Below, piece by piece: positions 1 to 9,134 of a stretch of DNA of 64,000 nt. The position numbers were made by a program, and so were the translations under genes. How positions within the stretch are numbered: the stretch's first letter is position 1; every line of letters begins with the position of its first letter. Source of the stretch: Lactiplantibacillus daowaiensis (lineage in GTDB: Bacteria > Bacillota > Bacilli > Lactobacillales > Lactobacillaceae); NCBI RefSeq assembly GCF_005405085.1, contig NZ_BJDJ01000012.1, positions 35,181-99,180 on the forward strand. The letters run 5' to 3'. The notes under the pieces are model-generated. The model ran no database searches. It had not been told where the DNA came from and saw nothing but the letters and a program-made list of their open reading frames with translations.

Positions 1-977
1 CTAATATTCGTAAAACCAGGTAACGTGTTGATTTCACCCAAATATGGTTCGCCAGCTTCAGAAACTAAGAAGTCAACGCGTGCCATACCCTTCAAGCCAA
101 GGGCCTTAAAAGCGCCTAATGACATGTCTTGAATCCGTTTCGTCAAGTCAGCTGGTAAGTCAACTGGCAATTCAAACGTGACACCACTAGCATCCACGAA
201 CTTGTTATTGTAATCATAGAACGTGTCCGTCTTGGGCACATCAATCGCCCCAAGCTTAGAAGCTTTAGGATTTTCATTACCCAAAATTGAACATTCAACT
301 TCACGTGGATTATCGATTGATTCTTCAACTAAGATCTTGAAGTCATATTTGAACGCATCGGCTAAGCCATCCAAGTATTCTTGTTCATTTTCAGCTTTAT
401 GAATCCCGACTGATGACCCTTGGTTGGCCGGCTTGATAAACAAGTGATCGCCAACATGCGCTTGTAAATAAGCGTATGTCATTTGATCGCGGTTTTCCGG
501 TGTCACCACAACGTACTTGGTATTTTGAATATGGTGATGCGTTAAGATTTGCTTCGTAATATCCTTATCAAAACTAGCAGCAGAAGCTAACACGCCACTA
601 CCAACATAAGGCTTCTTCAATAACTTGAAGAGTCCTTGCAACGTCCCATCTTCACCTAAGTTCCCGTGCACCACTGGGTAGAAGATATCAATATCCGTGG
701 CATTCGCCAGGTTCTTGATGGGCGCCAATGGATCACGCATATCTAACTTTGGCATTTCCTCGGCAACGACTTTATCTTCCGGTTCCCCCGCAAAGATGCG
801 TTGGGTCGCGGCGTTATCTAATACGATACCATCTTTAGTTAACAAGAATAAGTCAACGTCATACTTGCTCTTATCCATGGCATCATAAATATTGTGCGCA
901 GAACGCTTTGAAACATCATGTTCAGAAGAGTTCCCGCCAAACAACAAGCCAACATGGATCTTTTTTTGTGTCTCCAT
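1..977 (-). CDS. ddl: D-alanine--D-alanine ligase, 3' end cut by window edge
   Basis: Joins two D-alanines with ATP to make the dipeptide that ends the peptidoglycan pentapeptide; cytoplasmic. The visible 325 codons begin METQKKIHVGLLFGGNSSEH, the usual Ddl N-terminus with its glycine-rich loop. Around residues 100-114 there is VHGNLGEDGTLQGL, the substrate-binding segment, and near residue 180 KPANQGSSVG of the ATP-grasp domain. The reading frame is still open at position 1, after a GFTNIS segment typical of the C-terminal third, so about 50 residues are missing. It is the first of a run of minus-strand genes and has its own upstream gap of about 100 bp. Confidence 0.95.
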   Translation of the reverse strand, partial: METQKKIHVGLLFGGNSSEHDVSKRSAHNIYDAMDKSKYDVDLFLLTKDGIVLDNAATQRIFAGEPEDKVVAEEMPKLDMRDPLAPIKNLANATDIDIFYPVVHGNLGEDGTLQGLFKLLKKPYVGSGVLASAASFDKDITKQILTHHHIQNTKYVVVTPENRDQMTYAYLQAHVGDHLFIKPANQGSSVGIHKAENEQEYLDGLADAFKYDFKILVEESIDNPREVECSILGNENPKASKLGAIDVPKTDTFYDYNNKFVDASGVTFELPVDLPADLTKRIQDMSLGAFKALGLKGMARVDFLVSEAGEPYLGEINTLPGFTNI

Positions 978-1078
978 TATTAAGTTCATCCTATCAAGAT
1001 TTATTTCATACTACGGCTGATTTAATTTTACAATATCTCGCTACAATTGAAAACATTTTTGCAACTTTGTTAGCGCTA

Positions 1079-2107
1079 TTATCCGTTAAAAGGCGCGCTT
1101 AAGACTAATTTACCCAGCATTTGGCCACTTTCAACAATTCGATGGGCTTGCGTCAAAGTCGTCGCATTGATCCCAGCTAAGACTTGTTTGGTCGTCGCCG
1201 TTAACTCACCAGCATCGGCCAAGGCCGCAACACGTGCCAAAATCATCCCCTGCGTGGCCATCTCAGGTACTTGGTAATTGGCTTTAGTAAACATGAATTC
1301 CCAAGCAAAGTTCAAACTCTTCGGCTTTAGCAAGTCCATCGGTAGCGGCTGCGCATTTGTCACCACCGCGACAATTGTACTTAATGGTCGCATTAGTGGC
1401 GCAACTTTGGGCAAGTACAAATCAGTTGAATGTAATAAAATTGCACTATCAACGGTTTTAAGCTGTTGGTCCGCCAATTGTGCCGCCAAATCTTGATGGT
1501 AATCCAACACGATATCAGCACCCAATTGTTTGACCCACGCCGTCGTTTCTGGCCGACCAGTCGTGGTAACGACGGTCAGGCCGGCCCACTTTGCCAACTG
1601 AATGGCAATCGAACCGACCCCGCCAGCACCATTGACAATCAAAACACTGTGCCCCTCATTGGCGCCTTTTTCAGCGGTCCAACCTAACTTTTCAAACAGC
1701 GCTTCCCACGCCGTTAAGGCTGTTAGTGGCACCCCAGCGGCATCGGATGCTGACCAAGTTTTCGGCGCTAAGGCCACCAGTCGTTCATCAACGAGTTGGT
1801 ATTGGGCATCACTACCGGGACGGTCGACCGCCCCGGCATAGTAGACAATATCATCGGTCATAATCGACGTCACCGCCTCACCCACCGCTAAAACTTTGCC
1901 AACGGCATCGAATCCTAAAATTCGTGGTGTCGAAACTGCTGGTTGTGCTTGGCGTTGCTTCGTGTCAATCGGATTAACCGAAACCGCTTGGACGGCGACT
2001 AAAATGTCGCGACCAGTTGGGGCAGGCACCTCAAGCGTGACGTCTTGAAAAAGTTGGTCGGCGTCACTTGTAGTCCCTTGATAGAGACCAACTGCTTTTG
2101 CTTGCAT
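1079..2107 (-). CDS. zinc-independent quinone oxidoreductase-like MDR protein
   Basis: A medium-chain dehydrogenase/reductase of 342 aa, most like the NAD(P)H-dependent quinone or enone reductase branch. The N-terminal GroES-like domain has NPIDTK at about 45-50. The Rossmann domain has GAGGVGSIAIQLA from about residue 160. The structural and catalytic zinc cysteines of alcohol dehydrogenases are not seen, so it is probably zinc-free. The start codon follows GAAGGGAAG at a good distance. The gene is followed by ddl after about 100 bp and preceded by a DUF2785 gene 18 bp away, so those two may be cotranscribed. The physiological substrate cannot be told from sequence. Confidence 0.85.
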   Translation of the reverse strand: MQAKAVGLYQGTTSDADQLFQDVTLEVPAPTGRDILVAVQAVSVNPIDTKQRQAQPAVSTPRILGFDAVGKVLAVGEAVTSIMTDDIVYYAGAVDRPGSDAQYQLVDERLVALAPKTWSASDAAGVPLTALTAWEALFEKLGWTAEKGANEGHSVLIVNGAGGVGSIAIQLAKWAGLTVVTTTGRPETTAWVKQLGADIVLDYHQDLAAQLADQQLKTVDSAILLHSTDLYLPKVAPLMRPLSTIVAVVTNAQPLPMDLLKPKSLNFAWEFMFTKANYQVPEMATQGMILARVAALADAGELTATTKQVLAGINATTLTQAHRIVESGQMLGKLVLSAPFNG

Positions 2108-2125
2108 CTAAAAACTTCCCTTCAA

Positions 2126-3100
2126 CTAACCTAAAAATTCCAATTCTTCATCGAGATAATCACTGACTGCCGTTGGAAAATCATCGTGTAACGCCATCGC
2201 TTCTAACAACCGATTGCGATTAAAGACCCGATTCCAAGCCGATTCTGACTTAGGTGCTGGTTGCATGATCAATTGTTGATGCCAACGTTTAAAGGCCAAT
2301 AAGACGTATTCAGTATAAACATCGTCTTTAGTGGTGATCAACGCCAAATATGACGACAAGCGTTCTGGTTCACCAAAAATCAGTGGTGTGTTCAAGCGTT
2401 GATAACGTTCAATCAACGTCGCCAGCATCATTAACTTATCAGCGCGTGCTAATCGTGGTTCTTCTGCCAATTCTTCTAACAAATTGCCCACGTGGGTATA
2501 CGCATGCGCCCAACCATTAGTGCCCACAAAACCACGCGTATCACGTTCAAGCATTAAGTACGTGGTAAATTGTTGTACCAGTTGTTCTAGTCGGGCGTCC
2601 GTCATAAAATGAAACCCTGCATGATCCGCGTATAGTAGCACTGCTAAAATCAAAATCGCAAATGAGCGCTGATAGATCGCATCATTTTGTGGTTCATCAA
2701 TATGCGCAAATAATTGGTCATCTTGAATCAAGGTATCAAAAATCAGCCCTAATTGGTCTTCGCTTAATAATTGTTGTTGTAAGGCTTCGTTTAATAAATA
2801 ATAGCAACCAGCATCACGGATGGCAGGATTCAATGACCCCAGATGTGGTAAAAGTTGTTTAATCTGATCATCGGTAATGGTTGTTAAACTACCTTCATTT
2901 AGACCAGCATTTAAGGTTTCAATTAAAGTCTCAACATCGCCATCGGGGACCGCAATCACCGTGGTCGCCGATACGACATCGATTTGATTGATTAAATAGC
3001 CAATGCGCTGTGGTAACGATTGGTATAAATCGCCCGCACGAATATGTTGCCGCAGTTGTAAACAATCGGCTTTTAATGTTGTTAATTTTTTAGTATCCAT
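2126..3100 (-). CDS. DUF2785 family protein
   Basis: A 324-aa soluble, helical protein of unknown function. The conserved block ERDTRGFVGTNGWAHAYTH (about residues 184-203), followed by a leucine- and acid-rich helix, is the hallmark of DUF2785. No signal peptide or membrane segment is seen. The ATG follows AGGAGCGCCGA. It is 18 bp upstream of the oxidoreductase gene, and a bidirectional hairpin separates it from the dehydrogenase gene upstream. Function unknown; family call fairly secure. Confidence 0.75.
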   Translation of the reverse strand: MDTKKLTTLKADCLQLRQHIRAGDLYQSLPQRIGYLINQIDVVSATTVIAVPDGDVETLIETLNAGLNEGSLTTITDDQIKQLLPHLGSLNPAIRDAGCYYLLNEALQQQLLSEDQLGLIFDTLIQDDQLFAHIDEPQNDAIYQRSFAILILAVLLYADHAGFHFMTDARLEQLVQQFTTYLMLERDTRGFVGTNGWAHAYTHVGNLLEELAEEPRLARADKLMMLATLIERYQRLNTPLIFGEPERLSSYLALITTKDDVYTEYVLLAFKRWHQQLIMQPAPKSESAWNRVFNRNRLLEAMALHDDFPTAVSDYLDEELEFLG

Positions 3101-3171
3101 TCGGCGCTCCTATAACTAAGTTTAACGTCTATTTTAGCATGCTTCGCCAAACTTGCGGGTGCTAGACACAC

Positions 3172-3222
3172 TAAAAGATGGCCGCTCACTGAAATTCAGC
3201 TTCAGCAAGCGACCATCTTTTA
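3172..3222. terminator. bidirectional intrinsic terminator
   Basis: A long near-perfect stem, AAAAGATGGCCGCT pairing with AGCGACCATCTTTT, with A/T runs on both sides. It lies just past the stop codon of the 2-hydroxyacid dehydrogenase gene and upstream of the DUF2785 gene. Confidence 0.8.
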
Positions 3223-3236
3223 ACTAACCCACAAGC

Positions 3237-4163
3237 TTAAGGTTGTGGTAAAACATCAACATTCTTTTTAATAAACTTCGCAGACGCTGCCAATGAGGCT
3301 TGTTCATCCGCCGTTAAATCAAGACGAATCAAGGATTCAATCCCATTTTTACCGATAACCGCTGGCATCCCAACATACGTCCCAAGTTCGGGATCAAATG
3401 CAGAAACAGGACAAGCTAACTTAGCATCGGCACTGACGGCTTCAGCCAAACGCACGCCACAAGTGGCAATCGCAAAATTGGTATAGTGCTTACCTGCCAT
3501 CACGGCAAACGCACCTTGGCGCGCATCATCTTCTAATTTATCCAAGTCTAAATGCGCCGCTGCTTGGAAATGTGAAATTGGTTGGCCGTTGACCCGCACA
3601 GTGGACCAAGCAACGAATTGAGAATTGCCATGTTCACCATAGACATAACCATCCACGTTTTTTCCGTTAGTGCCTAGCGCTTCACCGACACACTTTTGCA
3701 TCCGGGCGGTATCCAAGAACGTCCCAGTCCCAAAGACGCGGTTACGGTCAAAACCAGTCATACGTTGTAAGTAATCAGTCATGACATCACAAGGGTTCAT
3801 GATATCAATTAAGATACCTTTAAACCCAGAAGCCACAATTTTAGGGGCAATATCGCGAACGATCGCTTGATTAGAATCATATTCACCAAAACGGCCTTTA
3901 GAGCTATTCATATCAATGGCTTTGATATTCCCAGAAGCCACGATTAAAACTTCAGCATCAGCTAAAGCCGCGTAATCATTTAAAATAATCTTGGTCGTTG
4001 AAGCGAGCCGCGCTGACGCATCGTCTAAATCGATCTTTTGTGCTTGTGCTAGCGCTTCATTATGATCGATTAAAACCAATTCATCAACGGTCCCTTGTTG
4101 TACCAATGTATAAGCAACAGTGGCCCCAACTTGACCTAAACCAATAACACCATATTTACGCAT
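3237..4163 (-). CDS. L-2-hydroxyisocaproate / L-lactate dehydrogenase family
   Basis: A 308-aa NAD-dependent 2-hydroxyacid dehydrogenase of the LDH/MDH family, reducing 2-oxoacids to L-2-hydroxyacids in the cytoplasm. The Rossmann motif GLGQVG is at 8-13. The catalytic pair is visible as FLDTAR (Asp151, Arg154) and GEHG (His178). The active-site loop around residue 91 (SSKGRFGE) lacks the usual LDH sequence and resembles L-2-hydroxyisocaproate dehydrogenase, which prefers branched-chain 2-oxoacids from leucine breakdown. It stands alone between two terminators. Substrate preference is inferred from the loop. Confidence 0.85.
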   Translation of the reverse strand: MRKYGVIGLGQVGATVAYTLVQQGTVDELVLIDHNEALAQAQKIDLDDASARLASTTKIILNDYAALADAEVLIVASGNIKAIDMNSSKGRFGEYDSNQAIVRDIAPKIVASGFKGILIDIMNPCDVMTDYLQRMTGFDRNRVFGTGTFLDTARMQKCVGEALGTNGKNVDGYVYGEHGNSQFVAWSTVRVNGQPISHFQAAAHLDLDKLEDDARQGAFAVMAGKHYTNFAIATCGVRLAEAVSADAKLACPVSAFDPELGTYVGMPAVIGKNGIESLIRLDLTADEQASLAASAKFIKKNVDVLPQP

Positions 4164-4261
4164 TTTGCTAACCCCATTCTACAATTTATTTGACTTCATT
4201 AGCGTACCTTGGAAGCGGTCTAAAGTCAAGCTGGGCCTGGTCTCATGGAATTTTAATCCAA

Positions 4262-4296
4262 ATAAAAAAACCGACCAAATTGCTTTGGCCGGATCA
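4262..4296 (-). terminator. terminator of the metNIQ operon
   Basis: On the minus strand CCGGCCAAAGCAATTTGGTCGG folds into a hairpin followed by seven T, about 20 bp after the metQ stop. Confidence 0.85.
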
Positions 4297-4314
4297 CTTA
4301 AATCAAGATTAAAT

Positions 4315-5145
4315 TTAGTTATCAGAAACTGGTAAGATGGCACCCTTGTACTTCTTCTTGATCCATTCTTGGGTACTCTTAGAACGCAACGCCTTCATCA
4401 ATTTCTTGATAGCCGTTTTGTTTTGGTCGCCCTTACGAACCGCCACGATGTTGGCGTATGGTGAATCTGACTTTTCAAGTGCAATTGCATCTTTACTTGG
4501 ATTCAAGCCAGATTGAACCGCGTAATTGGCATTGATCACAACGGCATCACCTTCGTTGTTCTTGTAAAATTGAGGCATTAACTTAGCTTCGTAAGAATGC
4601 TTGAACTTCAAATGACGCTTGTTCGTCTTAATGTCGCTAAAGGTCGCTGATGTGATATCGGTCCCCTTCTTCAAGGTAATCAAACCAGCATCTTTAAAGA
4701 GTGTCAAAACTCGACCATAATCAGCCACATTGCTGCTGACCAAGACGGTTGCCCCTTTCTTCAAGTCCTTTAAACTCTTAACTTTTTTAGAATAAACCCC
4801 AATTGGTTCCAAATGAACAGAACCAGCTGAAACTAATGTCCCGTTATTTTCTTTGTTCCAGTTCTTTAAGAATGGCGTGTGTTGGAAGTAGTTGGCATCT
4901 AATTCTTTAGCTGCCAAGGCCTTGTTTGGTAAGACGTAATCTTGGAAGACTTTGATCTTCAAATTAACGCCTTCCTTTTTCAATTGTGGTTGCACGTGCT
5001 TCAAAATTTCAGCATGTGGGACCGCCGAAGCCCCAACCGTGATGGTGGTCATCTTGCTTGAAGACGATGATGACTTCCCACAACCAACTAATAAGACGGC
5101 CGTTGCGGCCACTGCTAATAACCCTAAAATTCCCTTTTTACGCAT
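4315..5145 (-). CDS. metQ: methionine ABC transporter substrate-binding lipoprotein
   Basis: The 276-aa extracellular binding component of a D/L-methionine importer. The N-terminus is a lipoprotein signal peptide with lipobox VGC, so Cys22 is the lipidated residue; a serine linker follows. The mature part is an NlpA/MetQ domain, with the family segments around VPHAEIL and ELDANYFQHTPFL. The start follows TAGGAGG. It is the last gene of metN-metI-metQ, 39 bp after metI, and shares the T-box leader upstream of metN. Confidence 0.93.
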   Translation of the reverse strand: MRKKGILGLLAVAATAVLLVGCGKSSSSSSKMTTITVGASAVPHAEILKHVQPQLKKEGVNLKIKVFQDYVLPNKALAAKELDANYFQHTPFLKNWNKENNGTLVSAGSVHLEPIGVYSKKVKSLKDLKKGATVLVSSNVADYGRVLTLFKDAGLITLKKGTDITSATFSDIKTNKRHLKFKHSYEAKLMPQFYKNNEGDAVVINANYAVQSGLNPSKDAIALEKSDSPYANIVAVRKGDQNKTAIKKLMKALRSKSTQEWIKKKYKGAILPVSDN

Positions 5146-5184
5146 AACTTGTTGCCTCCTATGTGATTAATACCCTAACTAAAT

Positions 5185-5874
5185 TTAAGCGCGCTTATCG
5201 ATATGCTTAACAGCAATATCACCAATAAATTGGAAGATAAACACGATAATGACGATAATCACGGTTGCCACTAAGGTAATCGCATTATTATTGGATTGGA
5301 ACCCATCTTGATAAGCCAAGTTACCAAGACCCCCGGCCCCAATCGCACCGGCCATTGCAGTATACCCGATCAATGAAATCGTCGTCACCGTAATCCCAGA
5401 AACTAACGCTGGTAAACTTTCCGGTAACAAGACCTTCCGGACAATCTGCCAACGCGTCGCGCCCATTGATTCAGCGGCTTCAATGACCCCATGATCGAGT
5501 TCATGGAAAGCCAGTTCAACCATCCGCGCATAAAATGGTGCCGCGGAAATAATCAATGATGGCAATGCCGCGCGTGGTCCGATGATCGTGCCGACTAACT
5601 TTTGCGTAATCGGTAATAATAGCACAATCAAAATGATAAACGGAATGGACCGGAACACGTTAACGAACAATGCCACGAGCCAATTCAATAGCTTGACTAG
5701 TGGATTGTGACTGTCAGTTGTTTCAAATAACAACAACCCCAGGGCAATCCCTAAAATGGCGACAACCACCATTGATACGACGGTTAGCCAGATGGTTTCC
5801 CACGTGGAAGTCATCATATTGCCCCAGTCAACATTTGAGAACTTGAAATATGAACCTAAGCCTTGATCATTCAC
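5185..5874 (-). CDS. metI: methionine ABC transporter permease
   Basis: A 229-aa inner-membrane permease with about five hydrophobic segments. The cytoplasmic EAA loop, EAAESMGA at about residues 134-141, docks on the ATPase. The start codon overlaps the end of metN by 8 bp, which suggests translational coupling. Paired with the MetN ATPase and MetQ lipoprotein it forms the MetNI-Q uptake system. Some lactic acid bacteria annotations call it metP. Confidence 0.92.
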   Translation of the reverse strand: MNDQGLGSYFKFSNVDWGNMMTSTWETIWLTVVSMVVVAILGIALGLLLFETTDSHNPLVKLLNWLVALFVNVFRSIPFIILIVLLLPITQKLVGTIIGPRAALPSLIISAAPFYARMVELAFHELDHGVIEAAESMGATRWQIVRKVLLPESLPALVSGITVTTISLIGYTAMAGAIGAGGLGNLAYQDGFQSNNNAITLVATVIIVIIVFIFQFIGDIAVKHIDKRA

Positions 5875-6901
5875 GATTTAAAACCTCCGTTTCCACCCGC
5901 ATCTTTTGCAAGTACGCCAAGGCGCCATCAATTTCTGCTTGTTCGCCTGTTAATTGAATATATAAGGTCCCAATCGACCCTTCTTGGGTTTGATGGATCG
6001 TCCCTTCAATGATGTTCAAATCTAAACCACCATATTGTTTCAACATTTCAGAAACGATTGGTAATTTGGCTTGGTCACCATGGAACGTCAATTGAACAAT
6101 TGTCCCCTTTGGATACTTCGCAAGCAGTTGATCGACAACCGCTGTCGTATCAGTCAAGGACGGTGTCACTTCTTCGTTAACAAAGCGCTTGGTTACGGCT
6201 TGTTTTGGTCGTTTGAAGACTTCTAAGACGGGACCTTGTTCAACGATTTTACCAGATTCCATGACTGCCACATGATCCGCAATTTTACGAATCACATGCA
6301 TTTCATGCGTGATCAACACAATCGTTAAATGTAACTTCTTATTGATATCCAACAATAAATCTAAAACTTCATCCGTCGTTTGTGGATCCAACGCACTGGT
6401 TGCTTCATCGGATAAGAGGATCTGGGGATCATTCGCTAAGGCCCGGGCGATCCCGACCCGTTGCTTTTGCCCACCAGATAATTCAGATGGATAAGCTTGT
6501 TCACGTCCTGCTAACCCAACCAAGTCAGCTAAATGTTCCGCTTGCTTTTTCGCTTCAGCTTTACTTTGACCCGCAATTTCGAGTGGAAACATGATGTTTT
6601 GCAACACGGTCCGTGACCAGAGCAAATTGAAATGTTGGAAAATCATGCCAATCTTATGGCGTTGTTCACGTAACTTGGCACCGCCTAAAGCGGAAATTTC
6701 CACGTCGTCGATCGTCACCGTCCCAGTTGTTGGCGTCTCTAGTCCGTTAAGCATCCGAATTAACGTACTCTTCCCAGCACCAGAATAACCAACGATGCCG
6801 TAAATATGACCATCTTCGATTTTTAAGTTAACATCTTGGACCGCATGTACGGCGCCTTGTTTCGTGTTAAACGTTTTGGTCACGTCTTTAAATTCAATCA
6901 A
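5867..6901 (-). CDS. metN: methionine ABC transporter ATPase
   Basis: The 344-aa ATP-binding subunit. Walker A is GYSGAGKST (38-46), the signature is LSGGQKQR, and Walker B ends LLSDEATSALD. Residues from about 260 form the C-terminal NIL domain, which in MetN proteins binds methionine and inhibits transport when the cell is replete. It is the first gene of the operon, with a T-box leader ahead of it and metI overlapping its 3' end. Confidence 0.95.
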   Translation of the reverse strand: MIEFKDVTKTFNTKQGAVHAVQDVNLKIEDGHIYGIVGYSGAGKSTLIRMLNGLETPTTGTVTIDDVEISALGGAKLREQRHKIGMIFQHFNLLWSRTVLQNIMFPLEIAGQSKAEAKKQAEHLADLVGLAGREQAYPSELSGGQKQRVGIARALANDPQILLSDEATSALDPQTTDEVLDLLLDINKKLHLTIVLITHEMHVIRKIADHVAVMESGKIVEQGPVLEVFKRPKQAVTKRFVNEEVTPSLTDTTAVVDQLLAKYPKGTIVQLTFHGDQAKLPIVSEMLKQYGGLDLNIIEGTIHQTQEGSIGTLYIQLTGEQAEIDGALAYLQKMRVETEVLNRE

Positions 6902-6904
6902 TGC

Positions 6905-7210
6905 GATTCCTCCTTAATCCATGTATCAAAAAAAGCTGCTCATCCTAATTATTATAATGACATTATAATAATAGGACGAGCAGCTTGGTCTCGTGGTACC
7001 ACCTATGTTTATAGCTGACTCGCATCAGCTATCTCAAGAGTTTATAAACTCCGCACGTTAATGGGTGCACCCAAGGCTAGCTTACTGACGCTCACTAACC
7101 TACATTAATTCAAGACCATCTTCGGCTTCGCGACTAATCACCTTGCACCAACTAGTGACTCTCTTAGTAGTCGTAACCACGTACTCATCTTTTCAAAATG
7201 TTATTTTTTA
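6905..7210 (-). promoter_or_regulatory. T-box riboswitch leader of metNIQ
   Basis: Reading the minus strand, AGGTGGTACCACG at 7004-6992 is the canonical T-box that pairs with the uncharged tRNA acceptor end. It is followed by a strong terminator hairpin (6986-6931: AGCTGCTCGTCC pairing with GGATGAGCAGCT, then seven T). About 190 nt of structured stem I region lies upstream, including a GAAGATGGTC segment whose ATG would suit a methionine specifier. Uncharged tRNA would favour readthrough into metN. The methionine specificity is inferred from the operon and this candidate codon. Confidence 0.92.
6931..6986 (-). terminator. T-box attenuator hairpin
   Basis: A long stem with 5' AAGCTGCTCG and 3' GAGCAGCTT arms, an A/T-rich inner stem, and a T run that ends about 30 bp before the metN start. 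It is the off-state of the T-box. Confidence 0.88.
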
Positions 7211-7229
7211 ATGATTTATTAATGTGTCG

Positions 7230-7258
7230 AGTATACCGAGGCTTGAAAGAATTGTCAA
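7230..7258 (-). promoter_or_regulatory. promoter of the metNIQ T-box transcript
   Basis: On the minus strand a perfect -35 TTGACA (7258-7253) and a -10 TATACT (7235-7230) are separated by exactly 17 bp, just upstream of stem I of the leader. Confidence 0.85.
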
Positions 7259-7280
7259 GTGTTTTCAAACCAGTTTTCAG

Positions 7281-7589
7281 TTAGTCAACGTCAACTAACC
7301 AAGCAACCCCATCTTCAAGACTATTCAAATCATCAAAATCAGTCTTCAAGGCCGGATTAACGGCAACGACCGTCCCATTGATGGGACAATTAAATTCAGA
7401 AACCGCTTTGGTGGCTTCAATACTGAGGAAGGCCCGCTTTTGACTCACCTTGTCACCAATCGCTGGTAACTCCGCATATTTAATCTCACCGAGTGCTTCG
7501 TGCGCAGATTTCGTTAACCCAATCCGCGTATGCCCATCAGTATCTTTAGTCCAAAAGTAAGTTGCATCTTCACTCATATCCAACACCAT
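7281..7589 (-). CDS. GcvH-like lipoyl-domain protein
   Basis: A 102-aa protein matching the H protein of the glycine cleavage system. The lipoyl-lysine motif SIEATKAVSEF places the modified lysine at about residue 61, with the typical NGTVVAVN strand after it. The ATG follows AAGGA at 7 bp. No gcvT, gcvP or lpd is in the window, and it is the last gene of an mbl-yidD-DUF2969-rodA run, 19 bp after rodA. It may therefore serve as a lipoyl carrier or relay rather than in glycine cleavage; that is inference. Confidence 0.8.
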   Translation of the reverse strand: MVLDMSEDATYFWTKDTDGHTRIGLTKSAHEALGEIKYAELPAIGDKVSQKRAFLSIEATKAVSEFNCPINGTVVAVNPALKTDFDDLNSLEDGVAWLVDVD

Positions 7590-7608
7590 GCTTTCCTTGA
7601 TTTAATTT

Positions 7609-8814
7609 TTATTCGAACCGGTCGTTACGGCTAAACATGTACGACTTGTAATGGAACCGCATCGACATCATCAAACCGATCCCCGCCATATTGGCGATCA
7701 ACGCCGAACCCCCTTGACTAATAAACGGCAACGGAATCCCAGTCATTGGCAATAGCCCGATACTCATCCCAATGTTTTCAAACACGTGGAACAAGAGCAT
7801 CATAATGACCCCGGTTGAAATATACGCATAAAATTCATTCTTAGTATCAAACGTGACCCGGATCATTTGATAGATCAACAAGAAGTATAACAAGACCACG
7901 ACGGTACAACCAACAAAGCCAAAGTTTTCACCAATAACGGAGAAAATCATATCAGATTCACGCACTGGCACGGTGACGTGTGAGACGTTAAACCCACGTC
8001 CTGTAATCTGACCAGAACCAATGGCTTTCATACTTTGCCAAACTTGGTAAGCATTATTCGACGTATCAGTCGATGGATTTAACCACGTATCGATCCGCGC
8101 GAATTGGTAAGCTTTAAACCCAACGGCTTCCAAGACATGGCGACCACTATCAGAAATCACCAAGTATAACGCGGTCCCCGCAATTGCAAAGACAATCGCA
8201 AAAGTCGGCGCTAACAGTTTCCAAGAAATCCCAGAAACCAAGATGACCCCACCTAAAATGGCAAAGAACACTAACATCGTCCCAAAGTCATTTTGTAACT
8301 TTAACAGCACCGCAACAGGCACCATGTAAGCAAATAACTTCCCAATCAATAACCAATCGCTTTTTGACGAATGGACTGGGTTTTCAGTATTATGCATCGT
8401 GACGACCCGACCTAGCATTAATATAAAGGCCGGCTTCATCACTTCAGATGGCTGGAAGGTTAATGACCCCACCGCAAACCAACTTTTGGCACCGGTACTG
8501 GCATACATCGAACGACTATATAACAGTAACACGGCGGCTAATAGGAAGATCCCGAACCAATAAGCCAACGGGGCGACCCGCCATAATTGTTCCGAATCAA
8601 ATTGCATAATGATGACAGCTAACGCGGTCCCAATAATGAACCACATAATTTGAGTAATAACTTGTTTGGTCACGTTGACGGAACTGGAATCGTGACTAGC
8701 GGCAACGTAAATTGAGGCCAGCCCGATCAGGCCCAACATCATGACTGAAAATATGATACCGTAATCAATTCGAGATTCTTCTTCTTGAGTACGGAGTCTG
8801 GATTCTTCTGCCAC
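7609..8814 (-). CDS. rodA: rod-shape SEDS peptidoglycan glycosyltransferase RodA
   Basis: A polytopic SEDS-family protein of 401 aa that polymerises lipid II during side-wall growth. It has about ten hydrophobic segments. The late conserved motifs VRESDMIFSVIGENFGF and TGIPLPFISQGGSA are present. The frame opens at 8880, but the GTG at 8814 is preceded by AAGGAG at the right distance and begins VAEESRLRTQ, so I chose it. Position in an operon with mbl supports RodA rather than FtsW. Confidence 0.9.
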   Translation of the reverse strand: MAEESRLRTQEEESRIDYGIIFSVMMLGLIGLASIYVAASHDSSSVNVTKQVITQIMWFIIGTALAVIIMQFDSEQLWRVAPLAYWFGIFLLAAVLLLYSRSMYASTGAKSWFAVGSLTFQPSEVMKPAFILMLGRVVTMHNTENPVHSSKSDWLLIGKLFAYMVPVAVLLKLQNDFGTMLVFFAILGGVILVSGISWKLLAPTFAIVFAIAGTALYLVISDSGRHVLEAVGFKAYQFARIDTWLNPSTDTSNNAYQVWQSMKAIGSGQITGRGFNVSHVTVPVRESDMIFSVIGENFGFVGCTVVVLLYFLLIYQMIRVTFDTKNEFYAYISTGVIMMLLFHVFENIGMSIGLLPMTGIPLPFISQGGSALIANMAGIGLMMSMRFHYKSYMFSRNDRFE

Positions 8815-8903
8815 AATAGCACTCCTTATTTTCTTAAGATACCCTTGATTATACAACAACCTGGTACCGATTAACGACACCAGGTTGCAAGGTTAACCAA
8901 AAA

Positions 8904-9134
8904 TTAGCCTTTGTGTAAATGATAAGCTGATAAAACTTCTTGTAAGCTTTCATCAAATGATTTGGTATGGGCAAATGGTTGGTTGTCGCTAACCATTTCA
9001 GCATCGAAACGGTTATCTGCAACTTCCGTTACTTGACCAATAACTTGTTTACCAATTAAAACTTCCGTCACGGTTTGACCATTAACTTGCGTTTCGTTTA
9101 AGTCAACTGAGACAGCTTTATCTTTTCTTGACAC
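8904..9134 (-). CDS. DUF2969 family protein
   Basis: A 76-aa acidic protein of unknown function found in lactobacilli, with alternating beta-strand-like stretches ([17 protein letters not shown]). Its start overlaps the end of yidD by 17 bp and the next gene is rodA, so it belongs to the cell-shape operon. A functional link to elongation is guilt by association only. Confidence 0.75.
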   Translation of the reverse strand: MSRKDKAVSVDLNETQVNGQTVTEVLIGKQVIGQVTEVADNRFDAEMVSDNQPFAHTKSFDESLQEVLSAYHLHKG

